DNA of 64,000 nucleotides from assembly GCA_017626015.1 (NCBI GenBank), contig JAGAJO010000001.1:62001-126000 (forward strand), written 5' to 3'. The position numbers and the translations under genes are program-made. Shown here piece by piece: positions 16,434 through 27,268 of the stretch. Under the pieces are notes generated by a model. The model was not told the origin of the DNA. It saw only the letters and a list, made by a program, of their open reading frames with translations, and ran no database searches. Each line of letters starts with the position of its first letter. The stretch's first letter is position 1. Source of the DNA: Ruminococcus sp. (GTDB lineage Bacteria > Bacillota > Clostridia > Oscillospirales > Ruminococcaceae).

Positions 16434-16735
16434 TAAAAAACCTCCCCATTATCAAAGGTATCGGTCTGCTGCAAATCAGTGTGGGTCATGTACTCATTTA
16501 CCAGCCGTCTTAACTTTTTATTTGTCAGTCCGTCTACGGAGACAGGCGAACCTACAGGTGAAATGTGCTTTATATTCTTGCGCTTCGGCTTTTCCAGCTT
16601 TCTGTGCCTGCCGTCCGCAATGTATACAAAACCGTCGTGAGCTCCCACAGCAACAAAATAGGAGCCTTTGTCACGCCCTGCCGTTGCCCTGACCGGCGTA
16701 CCGATAACTATATTCACAACGCTGTCCTCCGTCAC
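16433..16735 (-). CDS. KOW-domain RNA-binding protein
   Basis: 100 residues. The N-terminal KOW-like segment ([21 protein letters not shown]) resembles ribosomal L14e/L24-type RNA-binding modules, and the rest is basic ([15 protein letters not shown]). Genes like this often sit between map and infA in Clostridia. It overlaps map by 4 nt (ATGA) and infA by 1 nt, so it is translated with them. A role in ribosome assembly or translation is inferred from context. Confidence 0.82.
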   Translation of the reverse strand: MTEDSVVNIVIGTPVRATAGRDKGSYFVAVGAHDGFVYIADGRHRKLEKPKRKNIKHISPVGSPVSVDGLTNKKLRRLVNEYMTHTDLQQTDTFDNGEVF

Positions 16736-17478
16736 GGCTTTGTAAGTATTACGCAGCCGTCCTGCGTAACAGCGATTGTATGCTCGAAGTGGGCAGAAAG
16801 CTTACCGTCCTTTGTTTTGACAGTCCAGTGATTGCTCATAGTCATAACATCTTCCGTTCCCGCATTTATCATCGGTTCGATAGCGATGACCATTCCCGGC
16901 TGAAGCCTTATTCCGTGACCGGTCTTGCCGAAATTCGGGACCTCGGGATCCTCGTGAAGGTCCCTGCCGACGCCGTGACCTACGAACTGTCTCACAACGG
17001 AGTAGCCGTTGTCCTCATTGTACTTCTGAATAGCCGCACCGATATCTCCGAGTCTTACTCCCGGCTTTATCATGTCGATAGCCAGATAAAGGCTCTCCTC
17101 GGTGGACTTCATAAGCGCCTCCGCCTCCGGGGAAATCTTACCCACGGCAAAGGTCATTGTGGAATCGCCGTAATAGCCATCGATGTACGCTCCTGTATCA
17201 ACGGAGACTATGTCTCCCTCCATGAGCTTTCTCGGGCCGGGGATCCCATGGATCACCTCGTCGTTCACCGAAATACAGGCAGCGCCGGGAAATCCGCCGT
17301 AGCCTAAAAATCCGGGTTTTGCGCCGTGCGAGGTATAATATCTGTGAATGATCTTGTCAAGCTCGTGGGTAGTTATGCCCGGCTTGACAGCCTCACCCGC
17401 AGCGAGCAATGCTCCGGCGGTGATCTTACCCGCCTTGCGCATTTTCTCTATTTCTTTATTTGATTTAATACATATCAT
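16732..17478 (-). CDS. map: Methionine aminopeptidase, type I
   Basis: 248 residues, full pita-bread fold. It removes the N-terminal Met from nascent proteins. Metal ligands are visible in context: Asp in VDTGAYIDGYYGDSTMTF, His in FVGHGVGRDLHEDPEVPNFG, Glu in IEPMINAGTEDV and Glu in HFEHTIAVTQDG. No N-terminal zinc extension. Operon position after adk is standard. Confidence 0.97.
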   Translation of the reverse strand: MICIKSNKEIEKMRKAGKITAGALLAAGEAVKPGITTHELDKIIHRYYTSHGAKPGFLGYGGFPGAACISVNDEVIHGIPGPRKLMEGDIVSVDTGAYIDGYYGDSTMTFAVGKISPEAEALMKSTEESLYLAIDMIKPGVRLGDIGAAIQKYNEDNGYSVVRQFVGHGVGRDLHEDPEVPNFGKTGHGIRLQPGMVIAIEPMINAGTEDVMTMSNHWTVKTKDGKLSAHFEHTIAVTQDGCVILTKP

Positions 17479-17498
17479 TGACCTGCGCCTCGGTTCCC

Positions 17499-18128
17499 TT
17501 ACTTAAGAGCTTCAAGAACCAGAACCGAAGTTCCCTCTACCGTGTCCTGTCCCTCAACGGTAACAAGCTTGCCCTGTGCGGCATAGTAGTCCTTCAGAGG
17601 AGCCGTGGACTTATGATACGTCTCAAGTCTGGAAATTACGGTTTCAGGCTGATCGTCCTTGCGGATCACAAGCTCCTTGCCGCAGACGTCGCATATTCCC
17701 TCAGTCTTAGGAGCTTTGGAGGTAACGTGATAGGTTGCGCCGCAGTCGAGACAAACTCTTCTGCCGGTAAGTCTTTCCTTGATGACCTCCTCGTCAACAT
17801 AAAGCTCGAGGACCTTGTCTATCTTAACGCCCATAGCGTCAAGCGCCTCTGCCTGCGGAACGGTTCTGGGGAATCCGTCAAGAATGAATCCGTTCTGAGC
17901 GTCAGGCTCTGCGATCCTGTCCTTAAGGATACCTATTACGATGTCGTCTGAGACCAGATCGCCTGCGTCCATAGCGGCTTTAGCCTTGAGTCCGTACTCA
18001 GTACCTGCCTTAACGGCAGCCCTGAGCATATTGCCTGTAGAAATTGTGGGAATATTCAGCTCACGGCAGATAACCTCAGCCTGTGTGCCTTTTCCTGCTC
18101 CCGGAGCGCCCAAAAGAATTATATTCAT
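17499..18128 (-). CDS. adk: Adenylate kinase, zinc-lid type
   Basis: 209 residues. It interconverts ATP plus AMP with two ADP. P-loop GAPGAGKGT at the N-terminus, AMP-binding [13 protein letters not shown], and a long lid (about 125-165) with a zinc-binding four-Cys cluster ([10 protein letters not shown] ... CDVCG). ATG at 18128 with a clear AAAGGAG site. It follows secY by 34 nt. Confidence 0.98.
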   Translation of the reverse strand: MNIILLGAPGAGKGTQAEVICRELNIPTISTGNMLRAAVKAGTEYGLKAKAAMDAGDLVSDDIVIGILKDRIAEPDAQNGFILDGFPRTVPQAEALDAMGVKIDKVLELYVDEEVIKERLTGRRVCLDCGATYHVTSKAPKTEGICDVCGKELVIRKDDQPETVISRLETYHKSTAPLKDYYAAQGKLVTVEGQDTVEGTSVLVLEALK

Positions 18129-18162
18129 AGTTTAACTCCTTTTCTCAATCAGACGTATGTGT

Positions 18163-19470
18163 TTACTTCAGGAATCCCGGGTGATGACGCATCATCATCT
18201 GTGATTCCATTGTTCTGGCTGTCTCCAGTGCGACGCTTACAACGATCAGGATCGAAGTACCGCCCATTGCTATATTCATCTTTGTGATCGCCGAGAAGAT
18301 GATCGGGAATATAGCGATAACGCCAAGGAACACCGCACCCACCAAAGTTATCTTTGACAGGATCTTCTTCAGATAGTCGCTTGTGGGCTTTCCGGGTCTA
18401 ATACCGGGAACGCCGCCGTTGTTCTGTCTGAGATTGTTTGCGATCTCCACGGGATTGTACTGCATAGATACATAGAAGTAGTTGAATCCTATGATAAGCA
18501 GGAAGTAGAGACAAGCATAAAAAGGATGATCGTAGCTGAACCAGTCAAGGAACTTGCTGTAGAAGCTGCCTGCCTTAGGCTTTATAAACATCTCCAGCGT
18601 TGAAGGGATAGACATGAACGCCATTGCGAAGATGATAGGAAGAACGCCGCTCATTGCGATCTTTACGGGAATGAAGGTGTTCTGTCCGCCGTACTGTTTT
18701 CTTCCCACAACACGCTTTGCATACTGGATAGGGATCCTTCTTTCGGCGTTGTTCATGAATATGATAAAGCCTATCATAACGATAAATACAGCGAGGATCA
18801 CAGGAACGAGGATAATGTTCTTAGCCGTACCTGTCTTGATTCCGTCGAACATAAGCTGGAGCAGTCCGATGACCGCTGTCGGTCCTCTTGCGATGATACC
18901 TGCGAACAGGAGCATCGAAATACCGTTTCCTATGCCCTTTTCATTTATCTGATCGCCCAGCCAGATAGTCAGCGAAGCGCCTGCCGTAAAGCAGAGAATA
19001 ATGATGACCTCAGCAAAATATCTTTCAAAATTGCTGCCTACATAAAGAACTGCGCCGGCCTTGGCCATCGTGGTATAGTACGCCCAGCCCTGGAAAAGAG
19101 CTATGCCGAGCGCTGTATATTTCGTGATCTTTTCCAGCTTCTTTCTTCCCTCGGGACCCTCCTTGGAAAGTCTCTCAAGAGGAGGAAGAGCATAGGTCAG
19201 CAGCTGAATGATGATCTGTGCGTTGATATACGGACCTACGGACAGCGCCATGACTGTTGCCTTGGCGAAATTTCCGCCCGAAAGTACGTTAAGGTAGTTG
19301 AAGAAGTTGCCGGAATTGTTTGTCTCGAACCATGATGACAGCGCCGCCGCATTCAGGTAGGGGACAGGAACAGTTCCGCCCACTCTGTAGATTATGATGA
19401 TGAAGAATGTAAAGAGAAGCTTCTTTCTTAACTCCGGAACCTTCCAGGCATTACGAAATGTCTCTATCAC
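18163..19470 (-). CDS. secY: Preprotein translocase subunit SecY
   Basis: 435 residues with ten TM helices. It is the channel of the Sec translocon. Diagnostic segments are VGGTVPVPYLN (after TM1), the loop QINEKGIGNGISMLLFAGI, and PTSDYLKKILSKITLVGA near the C-terminus. It follows rplO by 1 nt. Confidence 0.98.
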   Translation of the reverse strand: MIETFRNAWKVPELRKKLLFTFFIIIIYRVGGTVPVPYLNAAALSSWFETNNSGNFFNYLNVLSGGNFAKATVMALSVGPYINAQIIIQLLTYALPPLERLSKEGPEGRKKLEKITKYTALGIALFQGWAYYTTMAKAGAVLYVGSNFERYFAEVIIILCFTAGASLTIWLGDQINEKGIGNGISMLLFAGIIARGPTAVIGLLQLMFDGIKTGTAKNIILVPVILAVFIVMIGFIIFMNNAERRIPIQYAKRVVGRKQYGGQNTFIPVKIAMSGVLPIIFAMAFMSIPSTLEMFIKPKAGSFYSKFLDWFSYDHPFYACLYFLLIIGFNYFYVSMQYNPVEIANNLRQNNGGVPGIRPGKPTSDYLKKILSKITLVGAVFLGVIAIFPIIFSAITKMNIAMGGTSILIVVSVALETARTMESQMMMRHHPGFLK

Positions 19471-19471
19471 A

Positions 19472-19912
19472 TTACATCACCTCAGCCTTCCCGCCTGCCT
19501 TTTCGATCTTTTCCTTAGCTGCCTCCGAGAATTTAGCAGCCTTGACGGTAAGGTTTTTAGTAAGCTCTCCGTTTCCGAGAACCTTTACTCCGTCGAGCTC
19601 CTTCTTGATGAGCCCCGACGCCTTGAGCAGCTCAGTGTCAACAACTGTTCCGTCTACGAATCTGTCCAGATCCGAAACGTTTACCGTTGCATATCTGACT
19701 GCAAATATATTGTTGAATCCACGCTTAGGAATTCTTCTTGCAAGAGCGGTCTGTCCGCCTTCAAAACCCGGTCTGATCGAGCCGCCTGAACGAGCCTTCT
19801 GACCCTTGTGTCCCTTGCCGGCTGTCTTGCCGTTTCCTGAACCGTGACCTCTGCCCTTGCGCTTAACTTCCTTTGTTGAGCCGGCAGCAGGTGATAATTC
19901 GTGCAGTTTCAT
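19472..19912 (-). CDS. rplO: 50S ribosomal protein L15
   Basis: 146 residues. Gly-rich basic N-terminus ([20 protein letters not shown]) and the [22 protein letters not shown] region identify L15, an early-assembly large-subunit protein. It lies between rpmD and secY. Confidence 0.97.
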   Translation of the reverse strand: MKLHELSPAAGSTKEVKRKGRGHGSGNGKTAGKGHKGQKARSGGSIRPGFEGGQTALARRIPKRGFNNIFAVRYATVNVSDLDRFVDGTVVDTELLKASGLIKKELDGVKVLGNGELTKNLTVKAAKFSEAAKEKIEKAGGKAEVM

Positions 19913-19932
19913 GTGTTTCGCACCTCCTTGCT

Positions 19933-20112
19933 TTACGCTTCGGTTACTTTAATAAGGTGGGATACCAGCTTGATCTTGCCCTGCGTACAAGCATTGTCAG
20001 GCTGTACGTTCGTATCCCCGATTTTTCTCAGACCAAGAGAATTTGCAGTAGCAATCTGCTTTTCGCTTCTGCCGTTAAGGCTCTTGACCAGTTCAATTTT
20101 CAGGTTTGCCAT
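19933..20112 (-). CDS. rpmD: 50S ribosomal protein L30
   Basis: 59 residues: [19 protein letters not shown] ... [11 protein letters not shown] ... [16 protein letters not shown]30 has the short bacterial length and the SLGLRKI-type core. Its ATG follows a GGAGG 9 nt upstream; it sits between rpsE and rplO as usual. Confidence 0.96.
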   Translation of the reverse strand: MANLKIELVKSLNGRSEKQIATANSLGLRKIGDTNVQPDNACTQGKIKLVSHLIKVTEA

Positions 20113-20130
20113 TACTGTTTATCCTCCTTG

Positions 20131-20628
20131 TCAAAAGATTTCCTTTACAGCCTTGCCTCTGAGCTCGGCGATCTTGTCAGCCGATCTTACTCCTGCAAGT
20201 CCGTTGATCGTAGCTCTTACTACGTTGCAAGGATTGTTAGAACGCAGTGACTTTGTTCTGATGTCCTTGATTCCGGCCATTTCGACTACCGCTCTTACAG
20301 GACCGCCTGCGATAACACCGGTACCGGGAGCTGCGGGCTTCATAAGAACCTCGCCTGCGCCGAATTTACCTACGATCTCATGAGGGATTGTCGTGCCTCT
20401 GAGCGAGATCCTGATAAGATTCTTCCTGGCGTCCTGAATAGCCTTTCTGATCGCATCCGGAACTTCGCCGGACTTACCGATTCCGAAGCCTACAATGCCG
20501 TTTCCGTCGCCTACGACAACCAGTGCGGAGAACTTCATGATACGTCCGCCCTTAACAGTCTTTGAAACTCTGTTTATCGCAACAACCTTTTCTTCAAGCT
20601 CCATATTTGAAGCATCTATTAAAGCCAT
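20131..20628 (-). CDS. rpsE: 30S ribosomal protein S5
   Basis: 165 residues. N-terminal double-stranded RNA-binding domain ([19 protein letters not shown]) and [19 protein letters not shown] core, with the C-terminal [21 protein letters not shown]5 works in decoding fidelity and mRNA unwinding. Confidence 0.98.
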   Translation of the reverse strand: MALIDASNMELEEKVVAINRVSKTVKGGRIMKFSALVVVGDGNGIVGFGIGKSGEVPDAIRKAIQDARKNLIRISLRGTTIPHEIVGKFGAGEVLMKPAAPGTGVIAGGPVRAVVEMAGIKDIRTKSLRSNNPCNVVRATINGLAGVRSADKIAELRGKAVKEIF

Positions 20629-20643
20629 TGTATACCCTCCTTC

Positions 20644-21003
20644 TTAGAACTTAAGTCCGCCTTCACGGGCTCCGTCTGCCAATTCCTGCACGCGTCCGTG
20701 GTAAAGGTAGCCGCCTCTGTCGAATACGACGTTCTCGATGCCCTTTGCCTTAGCTGCGGCAGCTATCATCTCGCCGACCTTGCGTGCGCCTTCCTTGTTG
20801 CCGCCGTTGCCCTCGAAATCCTTGGACATTGAAGATGCAGCACAAAGAGTTACGCCATTCAGGTCATCGATTATCTGCGCATATATATGCTTAGAGGAGC
20901 GGAATACGTTAAGGCGAGGACACTCGGGAGTTCCGCTGATCTTGTTGCGGATCCTCTGATGTCTCTTTTCTCTTGCCTTAGCTCTGTCAAGCTTTTTAAC
21001 CAT
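20644..21003 (-). CDS. rplR: 50S ribosomal protein L18
   Basis: 119 residues. Basic N-terminus ([20 protein letters not shown]), [18 protein letters not shown] and the conserved C-terminus [20 protein letters not shown]. It binds 5S rRNA. Confidence 0.98.
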   Translation of the reverse strand: MVKKLDRAKAREKRHQRIRNKISGTPECPRLNVFRSSKHIYAQIIDDLNGVTLCAASSMSKDFEGNGGNKEGARKVGEMIAAAAKAKGIENVVFDRGGYLYHGRVQELADGAREGGLKF

Positions 21004-21021
21004 AGCAATTCTCTCCTTTTA

Positions 21022-21573
21022 TTACTTCTTGCTGCCCTTGCCGGCCTTGCCTTCCTTGCGGATAATATACTCGCCTTCGTAACGAATACCCTTACCCTTA
21101 TAAGGCTCCGGAGGACGCTTTTCACGGATTTCGCAAGCAAACTGACCTACTTCCTGCTTGTCGCAGCCCGAAACGATAATATGGTTTGCGTCCGGAACCT
21201 CCAGCTTGATCGTGTCTGTCTCGGAAACTATTACCTGATGAGAGTAACCCAGGTTCATAACAACGTTCTTGCCCTGCTTCTGAACCCTGTAACCTACTCC
21301 TACGATTTCGAGCTTCTTTGAAAAGCCGTTTGAAACACCTTCCACCATGTTGTGTACCAGTGTCCTTGTCAGACCATGGAGAGATTTGTGAAGCTTATCC
21401 TCAGAAGGACGCTCAACAGTTACAACTCCGTCTGCTGCCTTTATGATCATATCCTTATGAAATGTTTTTGTAAGCGAACCCTTAGGTCCCTTTGCTGTAA
21501 CAACGTTTCCGTCTGCAACAGTTACCTCTACACCGGCAGGGATACTAATAGGTTTAATACCAATTCTTGACAT
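21022..21573 (-). CDS. rplF: 50S ribosomal protein L6
   Basis: 183 residues, two repeats of the L6 fold. [19 protein letters not shown] at the start and [17 protein letters not shown] near the end are family signatures. It lies near the sarcin-ricin loop. Confidence 0.98.
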   Translation of the reverse strand: MSRIGIKPISIPAGVEVTVADGNVVTAKGPKGSLTKTFHKDMIIKAADGVVTVERPSEDKLHKSLHGLTRTLVHNMVEGVSNGFSKKLEIVGVGYRVQKQGKNVVMNLGYSHQVIVSETDTIKLEVPDANHIIVSGCDKQEVGQFACEIREKRPPEPYKGKGIRYEGEYIIRKEGKAGKGSKK

Positions 21574-21587
21574 ATTCTTAGTCCTCC

Positions 21588-21986
21588 TTACCAGATGAAT
21601 GCGAGAACCTCGCCGCCGACGTTAAGCTCTCTGGCCTTCTTGTCGGTGATAACGCCCTTGGAAGTGGAAACGATAGCTATACCCATTCCCTTGATTACCT
21701 TAGGCATATCCTCACAGCTTGCGTAAATTCTAAGACCGGGCTTAGAAACACGTCTGAGTCCTGTGATAACGGAATTTCTGTTCTCGTCATATTTAAGAGT
21801 AATTCTAATGATACCCTGCTTGCCGTCCTCGATCACGGTATAATCCTTAACATAACCTTCGTCCACAAGAATCTGTGTAATAGACTTCTTCATGTTCGAC
21901 GCAGGAACGTCAACCGTTGCGTGCTTCGCAGTGCTTGCATTACGAATTCTTGTTAACAGATCTGCTATTGTATCAGTAATTTGCAT
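21588..21986 (-). CDS. rpsH: 30S ribosomal protein S8
   Basis: 132 residues. Starts [18 protein letters not shown] and ends [20 protein letters not shown] with EVLAFIW. It binds the central domain of 16S rRNA and in many bacteria represses the spc operon. Confidence 0.98.
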   Translation of the reverse strand: MQITDTIADLLTRIRNASTAKHATVDVPASNMKKSITQILVDEGYVKDYTVIEDGKQGIIRITLKYDENRNSVITGLRRVSKPGLRIYASCEDMPKVIKGMGIAIVSTSKGVITDKKARELNVGGEVLAFIW

Positions 21987-22001
21987 GCCGTTAACCTCCT
22001 T

Positions 22002-22187
22002 TTACCAACTTGCCTTCTTAACACCCGGAATCTGACCGTCGTGAGCCAGCTCTCTGAAGCAGATACGGCAAACGCCGAACTTCCTCAGATAAGCGTGCGG
22101 TCTTCCGCAGATTTTACATCTGTTATAAGCACGAGTTGAATATTTAGGCGCAGCCTGCTGCTTGTTTATCATAGCTTTCTTTGCCAT
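22002..22187 (-). CDS. rpsN: 30S ribosomal protein S14, zinc type
   Basis: 61 residues, the short zinc-binding form. It has [20 protein letters not shown], i.e. two CxxC pairs. Ends IPGVKKASW. It lies between rplE and rpsH. Confidence 0.97.
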   Translation of the reverse strand: MAKKAMINKQQAAPKYSTRAYNRCKICGRPHAYLRKFGVCRICFRELAHDGQIPGVKKASW

Positions 22188-22203
22188 AGCTTATATCCTC
22201 CTC

Positions 22204-22749
22204 TTACTTGTCTGCAAACGGAGCGCCCATAAGTGAAAGCAGCTCTTTTGCCTCTTCGTCGGTGTTTGCGGTTGTAATGAAGTTTATATCCATACCGCGA
22301 ACCTTATCAATTTTATCATACTCGATCTCAGGGAAGATCAGCTGCTCCTTGATACCGGTAGAGTAGTTTCCTCTGCCGTCGAAGGAATTGGGGTTGATCC
22401 CTCTGAAGTCTCTTACACGGGGAAATGCAACGTTGAAAAGTCTGTCAACGAATTCATACATCTTTTCCGCTCTCAGCGTTACCTTAACGCCGATGATCTG
22501 TCCGTCTCTGAGCTTGAAGTTAGCGACCGACTTCTTTGCCTTGCATACGATCGGCTTCTGTCCTGTGATAGCAGCCAGATCCGTCATAATAGCGTCGATC
22601 ACCTTCTTGTTATCCTTGTCTGCGCCGCAGCCTACGTTGATAACGACCTTGTCAAGCTTAGGGATCTGCATTACGTTAGCGTAGCCGAATTTCTTCATCA
22701 TTGCAGGAGCTACCGTGCTAACATACTGTTCTTTAAGTCTTGCAGCCAT
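22204..22749 (-). CDS. rplE: 50S ribosomal protein L5
   Basis: 181 residues. [14 protein letters not shown] core ([20 protein letters not shown]), [18 protein letters not shown] and the C-terminal [21 protein letters not shown]5 binds 5S rRNA with L18. Confidence 0.98.
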   Translation of the reverse strand: MAARLKEQYVSTVAPAMMKKFGYANVMQIPKLDKVVINVGCGADKDNKKVIDAIMTDLAAITGQKPIVCKAKKSVANFKLRDGQIIGVKVTLRAEKMYEFVDRLFNVAFPRVRDFRGINPNSFDGRGNYSTGIKEQLIFPEIEYDKIDKVRGMDINFITTANTDEEAKELLSLMGAPFADK

Positions 22750-22764
22750 AGTATTTACTCCTCC

Positions 22765-23088
22765 TTAAAATTCTTCGCCGCACTCAGCGTTCTTACAAAC
22801 TCTGACCTTTGTTCCGTCTTCAAGGAACTTGTGGGCAACTCTCGTAGGCTTGCCGCACTTAGGGCATACAGCCATGACCTTTGAAGCGTACATAGCTGCC
22901 TCAGCGGATACGATACCGCCCTGCTGCTGAGCGCTTCTGGGCTTAACGTGCTTTGTCGCAATGTTAAGACCCTCAACGATCACCTTGCCCTCCTTGGGGG
23001 AAACCTCAAGAACCTTACCCTGCTTACCCTTGTCCTTACCGGAAAGGATAACGACGGTGTCGCCTGTTTTAACGTGTACCTTATTCAT
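22765..23088 (-). CDS. rplX: 50S ribosomal protein L24
   Basis: 107 residues. KOW motif [35 protein letters not shown] and the C-terminal [20 protein letters not shown]. It is an assembly-initiator protein of the large subunit. Confidence 0.97.
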   Translation of the reverse strand: MNKVHVKTGDTVVILSGKDKGKQGKVLEVSPKEGKVIVEGLNIATKHVKPRSAQQQGGIVSAEAAMYASKVMAVCPKCGKPTRVAHKFLEDGTKVRVCKNAECGEEF

Positions 23089-23106
23089 TTCTACGACACC
23101 TCCAAA

Positions 23107-23475
23107 TTAAAGAACTTCCGGAGCAAGGGAGAGGATCTTAAGATAATCCTTTTCTCTCAGCTCTTTAGCCACAGGTCCGAAAATACGGGTTCCTCTGGGA
23201 TTCTTGTCTTCCTTTATAATAACAGCAGCGTTTTCGTCGAAACGGATATATGTGCCGTCCGCACGGCGAAGACCCTTTGCTGAACGAACGATTACTGCTT
23301 TTACAACGTCGCCCTTTTTAACAACTCCGCCTGGTGTTGCTTTTTTAACAGAACAAACTACAACGTCACCGATGTTTGCATACTTTCTTCTCGTACCGCC
23401 GAGAACACGGATGCACATAAGCTCCTTTGCGCCGGAGTTATCTGCAACCTTCAGGTAAGTCTGCATCTGTACCAC
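23107..23475 (-). CDS. rplN: 50S ribosomal protein L14
   Basis: 122 residues. Starts [20 protein letters not shown] and ends with the [20 protein letters not shown] block. It forms part of the subunit interface. It opens the spc section; a 78-nt spacer separates it from rpsQ. Confidence 0.98.
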   Translation of the reverse strand: MVQMQTYLKVADNSGAKELMCIRVLGGTRRKYANIGDVVVCSVKKATPGGVVKKGDVVKAVIVRSAKGLRRADGTYIRFDENAAVIIKEDKNPRGTRIFGPVAKELREKDYLKILSLAPEVL

Positions 23476-23553
23476 AGTGCGTTCCTCCTTTCAAACCTCA
23501 AGGCGCCATCGGCAGAAATAAATCTGCCCAGCGCTTCTGACTTGTTATTTAAA

Positions 23554-23811
23554 TTACTTAGCCTTTTCAAGAATGTTAACGAGACGCCATCTCTTATCCT
23601 TGGACAGAGGTCTGGTCTCCATGACCTCGACCTTGTCGCCTATTCCGCAGATATTGTTTTCATCGTGCGCCTTAAGCTTAACTGTTCTCTTGATGATCTT
23701 TTTGTAAAGAGGGTGCTGAACGTTGTCCTTGATGGCAACTACGATCGTCTTATCCATCTTATTTGAAACAACGGTGCCGACCCTTGTCTTTCTCAGATTT
23801 CTTTCGCTCAC
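23554..23811 (-). CDS. rpsQ: 30S ribosomal protein S17
   Basis: 85 residues, OB fold. [26 protein letters not shown] and [20 protein letters not shown] mark S17, a primary 16S rRNA-binding protein. Confidence 0.98.
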   Translation of the reverse strand: MSERNLRKTRVGTVVSNKMDKTIVVAIKDNVQHPLYKKIIKRTVKLKAHDENNICGIGDKVEVMETRPLSKDKRWRLVNILEKAK

Positions 23812-23832
23812 AGTTTATCCTCCCTTCGAATA

Positions 23833-24030
23833 TTACTGAATTCCGGACTCTTGCTTACGAATGAATGTTTTAACACGAGCAATATCCTTCTTTACAGCCT
23901 GAAGCCTCTTGGGATTCTCCAGCTGATTTACAGCGTGCTGAAAGCGAAGGTTAAAAAGCTCTTCCTTAAGCTCAGCCAGCTTGCTGTTAAGCTCGTCGGC
24001 TGTCATATCCTTGATCTCATTTGCCTTCAT
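23833..24030 (-). CDS. rpmC: 50S ribosomal protein L29
   Basis: 65 residues, two helices ([20 protein letters not shown] ... [20 protein letters not shown]). It sits at the tunnel exit. The ATG overlaps the rplP stop by 1 nt, indicating coupled translation. Confidence 0.97.
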   Translation of the reverse strand: MKANEIKDMTADELNSKLAELKEELFNLRFQHAVNQLENPKRLQAVKKDIARVKTFIRKQESGIQ

Positions 24031-24461
24031 TATTGCTCACCACCCGTTTCTTGAGTATCTCTTACAACGAACTTACACTTGATAGGAAGCTTGTGCATTG
24101 CAAGACGCATAGCCTCCTTAGCGACCTCCTCGCTGACGCCGGCGATCTCGAACATTACTCTGCCGGGCTTAACGACTGCAACCCAGTATTCGGGAGCGCC
24201 CTTACCTTTACCCATTCGGGTACCGAGGGGCTTTCTCGTTGCAGGCTTGTCGGGGAAGATCTTGATCCAAACCTGTCCGCCACGCTTGATGTATCTTGTC
24301 ATAGCGATACGGGCAGCCTCGATCTGGTTTGAGGTTATCCATGCCGGCTCCAGCGCCTGGAGACCGTACTCACCATAGGAAACCTTATTTCCTCTCAGCG
24401 CCTTACCGGTCATACGACCACGGTGCTGTTTTCTGAACTTAACTCTCTTTGGAAGCAGCAT
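24030..24461 (-). CDS. rplP: 50S ribosomal protein L16
   Basis: 143 residues. [20 protein letters not shown] at the start, [14 protein letters not shown] core ([20 protein letters not shown]) and [15 protein letters not shown]16 organises the A-site tRNA region. It overlaps rpsC by 1 nt. Confidence 0.98.
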   Translation of the reverse strand: MLLPKRVKFRKQHRGRMTGKALRGNKVSYGEYGLQALEPAWITSNQIEAARIAMTRYIKRGGQVWIKIFPDKPATRKPLGTRMGKGKGAPEYWVAVVKPGRVMFEIAGVSEEVAKEAMRLAMHKLPIKCKFVVRDTQETGGEQ

Positions 24462-25246
24462 TACTTGTTACCTCCTTCTCTTCTGGATCTGGAATCACGG
24501 CGATTTCTGTTGTTTCTCTTCCTGTCTCTTCCGTCGCTTGTATCACGTCTGTCGGAAGCTGCGACCTCGCCCTTGAGAACCTCTCCTCTGTATATCCAAA
24601 CCTTGATGCCCAGACGTCCGTAGGTCGTGTGAGCCTCTGCAGTACCGTAATCGATATCCGCTCTTATGGTCTGAAGAGGAATAGTTCCCTCATGATAGCT
24701 TTCGGATCTTGCGATCTCAGCGCCCGCAAGTCTTCCGGAAGTCTTTACCTTTATGCCCTTTGCGCCCAGCTTCATTGCTCTGCCGATAGACTGCTTCATA
24801 GCCCTTCTGAAGGAAATTCTGTCCTCAAGGTCATGAGCGATCTTCTCTGCAACCAGCTGTGCGTTGATGTCGGGCTGCTTAACTTCTACAATATTGATGG
24901 CAACGCTCTTGCCGATCATTTTCTCAATGTTTGCACGGAGCTTTTCGATCTCTGCTCCGCCTCTGCCGATCACAAGACCGGGCTTAGCGCAGTGAATATG
25001 GATCCTTACCTTCTGGCTTCCGTCCCTGTCGGCAAATCTTTCGATCTCAACCTTCGGAACACCGGCGTATACGCACTTGTCTGCGGGATTCTTAGACCTT
25101 CTGTTAAGGTCCTTCATAATGAATTTACGAATATTATAATCCTCAACCAGTGTATCGCCGAAAGTGCTCTTATCTGCAAACCAGCGGGAATCCCAATTCT
25201 TAATCACACCGACACGAAGTCCGTGTGGATTTACTTTCTGGCCCAT
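24461..25246 (-). CDS. rpsC: 30S ribosomal protein S3
   Basis: 261 residues. Starts [20 protein letters not shown]. The KH domain lies at about 65-110 ([15 protein letters not shown]) and the C-terminal half carries [20 protein letters not shown]. It is longer than the minimal form, with an Arg/Asp/Ser-rich C-terminal tail (about 225-261) typical of Clostridia. Confidence 0.98.
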   Translation of the reverse strand: MGQKVNPHGLRVGVIKNWDSRWFADKSTFGDTLVEDYNIRKFIMKDLNRRSKNPADKCVYAGVPKVEIERFADRDGSQKVRIHIHCAKPGLVIGRGGAEIEKLRANIEKMIGKSVAINIVEVKQPDINAQLVAEKIAHDLEDRISFRRAMKQSIGRAMKLGAKGIKVKTSGRLAGAEIARSESYHEGTIPLQTIRADIDYGTAEAHTTYGRLGIKVWIYRGEVLKGEVAASDRRDTSDGRDRKRNNRNRRDSRSRREGGNK

Positions 25247-25266
25247 AGTTTACCTCCTCTTTCAGC

Positions 25267-25602
25267 TTATTCCTTTTCCTTGAGAACCACTGTGATGTGA
25301 GATGTTCTCTTAAGGATTCTATATGCTCTGCCCTGTGCTCTTGGCATTAATCTCTTCATAATCGGTCCGGGACAAACATAGCACTCAGAAACATAAAGAT
25401 TGTTCTTATCCATGTTATGATTGTTCTCAGCATTGCTTGCGGCGGACTTCAGAAGCTTTTCAAGATATTCACTTGCAGCCTTTGGTGTGTTTCTGACGAT
25501 TGCCATTGCAACGTCGTAATCTTTTCCTCTGATAAGATCAAGAACGATCTGTACCTTACGAGGAGCAATACGAGCTGTTCTCAGTATAGCTTTTGCTTCC
25601 AT
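25267..25602 (-). CDS. rplV: 50S ribosomal protein L22
   Basis: 111 residues. [27 protein letters not shown]-like segment and [20 protein letters not shown]. The extended loop lines the exit tunnel. ATG 25602 follows GGAGG; a longer frame to 25695 overlaps rpsS and is not used. Confidence 0.97.
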   Translation of the reverse strand: MEAKAILRTARIAPRKVQIVLDLIRGKDYDVAMAIVRNTPKAASEYLEKLLKSAASNAENNHNMDKNNLYVSECYVCPGPIMKRLMPRAQGRAYRILKRTSHITVVLKEKE

Positions 25603-25621
25603 TAGTATTCCTCCTTCCGCA

Positions 25622-25906
25622 CTACTTCTTACCGTTATTCGAGGTCTTTGAACCTGCGTGACCCTTGTAGGTCCTTGTGGGAGCGAACTCTCCAAGCTTG
25701 TGACCTACCATATCCTCAGTTACATAAACAGGAACGTGCTTGCGTCCGTCATGAACCGCAAATGTGTGACCTACGAAATCGGGGAATATGGTGGAAGCTC
25801 TGCTCCAGGTCTTAAGAACCTTTTTTTCTCCCGCCTCATTCATAGCGATAACTCTCTTCATAAGAGCCTCCTGTACGTAAGGGCCCTTCTTGACACTTCT
25901 GCCCAT
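25622..25906 (-). CDS. rpsS: 30S ribosomal protein S19
   Basis: 94 residues. [39 protein letters not shown] and [17 protein letters not shown] are S19 signatures. It forms a complex with S13 in the head. Confidence 0.98.
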   Translation of the reverse strand: MGRSVKKGPYVQEALMKRVIAMNEAGEKKVLKTWSRASTIFPDFVGHTFAVHDGRKHVPVYVTEDMVGHKLGEFAPTRTYKGHAGSKTSNNGKK

Positions 25907-25928
25907 TTATCATCTGCCTCCTTTCAGC

Positions 25929-26762
25929 TTACTTGCCGTTTCTGCGCTTTACGATAAACTTATCGGAACGATGATGCTTAGCACGGGTCTTGTATCCCAT
26001 AGCAGGCTTGCCCCAAGGTGTTACAGGACCGGGACGTCCGACAGGCGACTTACCTTCACCGCCTCCGTGGGGGTGATCGCAGGGGTTCATTACGGAACCT
26101 CTTACGGTAGGCCTCCAGCCCATGTGACGCTTTCTGCCCGCCTTACCGATATTTACGTTTTCGTGGTCGATATTTCCGACCTGCCCGATAGTTGCCATAC
26201 AGCCGATAGGAATCCTTCTCATTTCGCCGGAAGGAAGTCTTACCAGCGCATAGGAACCCTCTTTGCCCATAAGCTGAGCCATGTTTCCTGCGGAACGTAC
26301 AAGCTGTGCGCCCTTGCCGGGATAAAGCTCGATGTTATGGATAAAGGTACCTACCGGAATGTTTGCCAGAGCCAGTGCGTTGCCGGGCTTGATGTCGGCG
26401 TCTGCGCCTGCTCTTACAACATCGCCTACAGCAAGGCCGTTAGGTGCGATGATATATCTCTTTTCTCCGTCCTCGTACTCTACGAGAGCGATGAAAGCCG
26501 AACGGTTGGGATCGTACTCGATGGTAAGAACTGTTGCGTTCATATCGAGCTTGTTTCTCTTAAAATCAATTACACGGTATTTTCTTCTTACTCCGCCGCC
26601 TCTGTGACGAACGGTGATCCTGCCATAGCTGTTTCTTCCCGATTTCTTCTTATTAGGCTCGAGAAGTGACTTGCAGGGAGCGACCTTTGACAGACCGGAA
26701 TAATCTGTGACAGTCATGCCTCTTCTTCCGGGAGTCGTAGGCTTATAGCTCTTTATTGCCAT
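25929..26762 (-). CDS. rplB: 50S ribosomal protein L2
   Basis: 277 residues. [40 protein letters not shown], and the peptidyl-transferase-proximal [20 protein letters not shown] with its conserved His. It is preceded by an unusually long 215-nt spacer from rplW (see 26799-26977). Confidence 0.98.
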   Translation of the reverse strand: MAIKSYKPTTPGRRGMTVTDYSGLSKVAPCKSLLEPNKKKSGRNSYGRITVRHRGGGVRRKYRVIDFKRNKLDMNATVLTIEYDPNRSAFIALVEYEDGEKRYIIAPNGLAVGDVVRAGADADIKPGNALALANIPVGTFIHNIELYPGKGAQLVRSAGNMAQLMGKEGSYALVRLPSGEMRRIPIGCMATIGQVGNIDHENVNIGKAGRKRHMGWRPTVRGSVMNPCDHPHGGGEGKSPVGRPGPVTPWGKPAMGYKTRAKHHRSDKFIVKRRNGK

Positions 26763-26798
26763 TAAAATTCACTCCTTAATCTGAGTTTTGCGAAAAGG

Positions 26799-26977
26799 TC
26801 AAAGTCCCGCCGGGACCAAGCGCCCTTCCATACTTACGCCCTGCGGAATATCGCAAGCGGTCCTCGCCGCCTCGCAGAGCCTTTCCGTTCCTTCCTCGGT
26901 GCTGCCGGTCAGAACGGAGTCATACGCAGCATCCGCAGACCTGCGTACCTCTTTACGAGGGAAAATTTCCTTGGAAA
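26799..26977 (-). other. Unexplained open frame in the rplW-rplB spacer
   Basis: Between the rplW stop and the rplB start (26763-26977) there are 215 nt instead of the usual 15-30. The minus strand is open through most of it, reading KEIFPRKEVRRSADAAYDSV and continuing TGSTEEGTERLCEAARTACD to VSMEGRLVPAGL and a TGA at 26799. Composition and codon use look coding. There is no ATG/GTG/TTG with a ribosome site at its beginning; the frame enters from inside rplW in its -1 frame, and no slippery heptamer is visible there. It could be a gene remnant, an RNA spacer or chance. A GTCCCG/CGGGAC hairpin sits at its end. Confidence 0.35.
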
Positions 26978-27268
26978 TCAGAACATTCCGTCGAAGAATT
27001 CGATGGTCTTGTCTCCCTCGAGAGTAACGATTGCCTTTTTCCAGTCGGGGCGGAAGCCGGTGTATCTTCCCATTCTCTTCTCCTTGCCCTTGACTGTCAT
27101 CGTGTTGACGTTTGCTACCTTGACGTCGAAGATATCCTCCACAGCCTTGGCGATCTCGATCTTGTTAGCGTCCTTGGCAACCTTGAAAGTATACTTGCCG
27201 TTCTGAAGTCTCTCCATGGAGTCCTCAGTGATGATAGGCTTTAAAATAATATCATGAGCAGTTTTCAT
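26978..27268 (-). CDS. rplW: 50S ribosomal protein L23
   Basis: 96 residues. [40 protein letters not shown] and [15 protein letters not shown] are L23 features. It docks SRP and trigger factor at the tunnel exit. Its ATG overlaps the rplD stop by 1 nt. Confidence 0.98.
   Translation of the reverse strand: MKTAHDIILKPIITEDSMERLQNGKYTFKVAKDANKIEIAKAVEDIFDVKVANVNTMTVKGKEKRMGRYTGFRPDWKKAIVTLEGDKTIEFFDGMF

Noticed and set aside
26978..27010. Programmed frameshift at the end of rplW into the coding-like spacer
   Set aside because: The spacer frame is -1 to rplW but no slippery heptamer is present, and rplW has its usual length.
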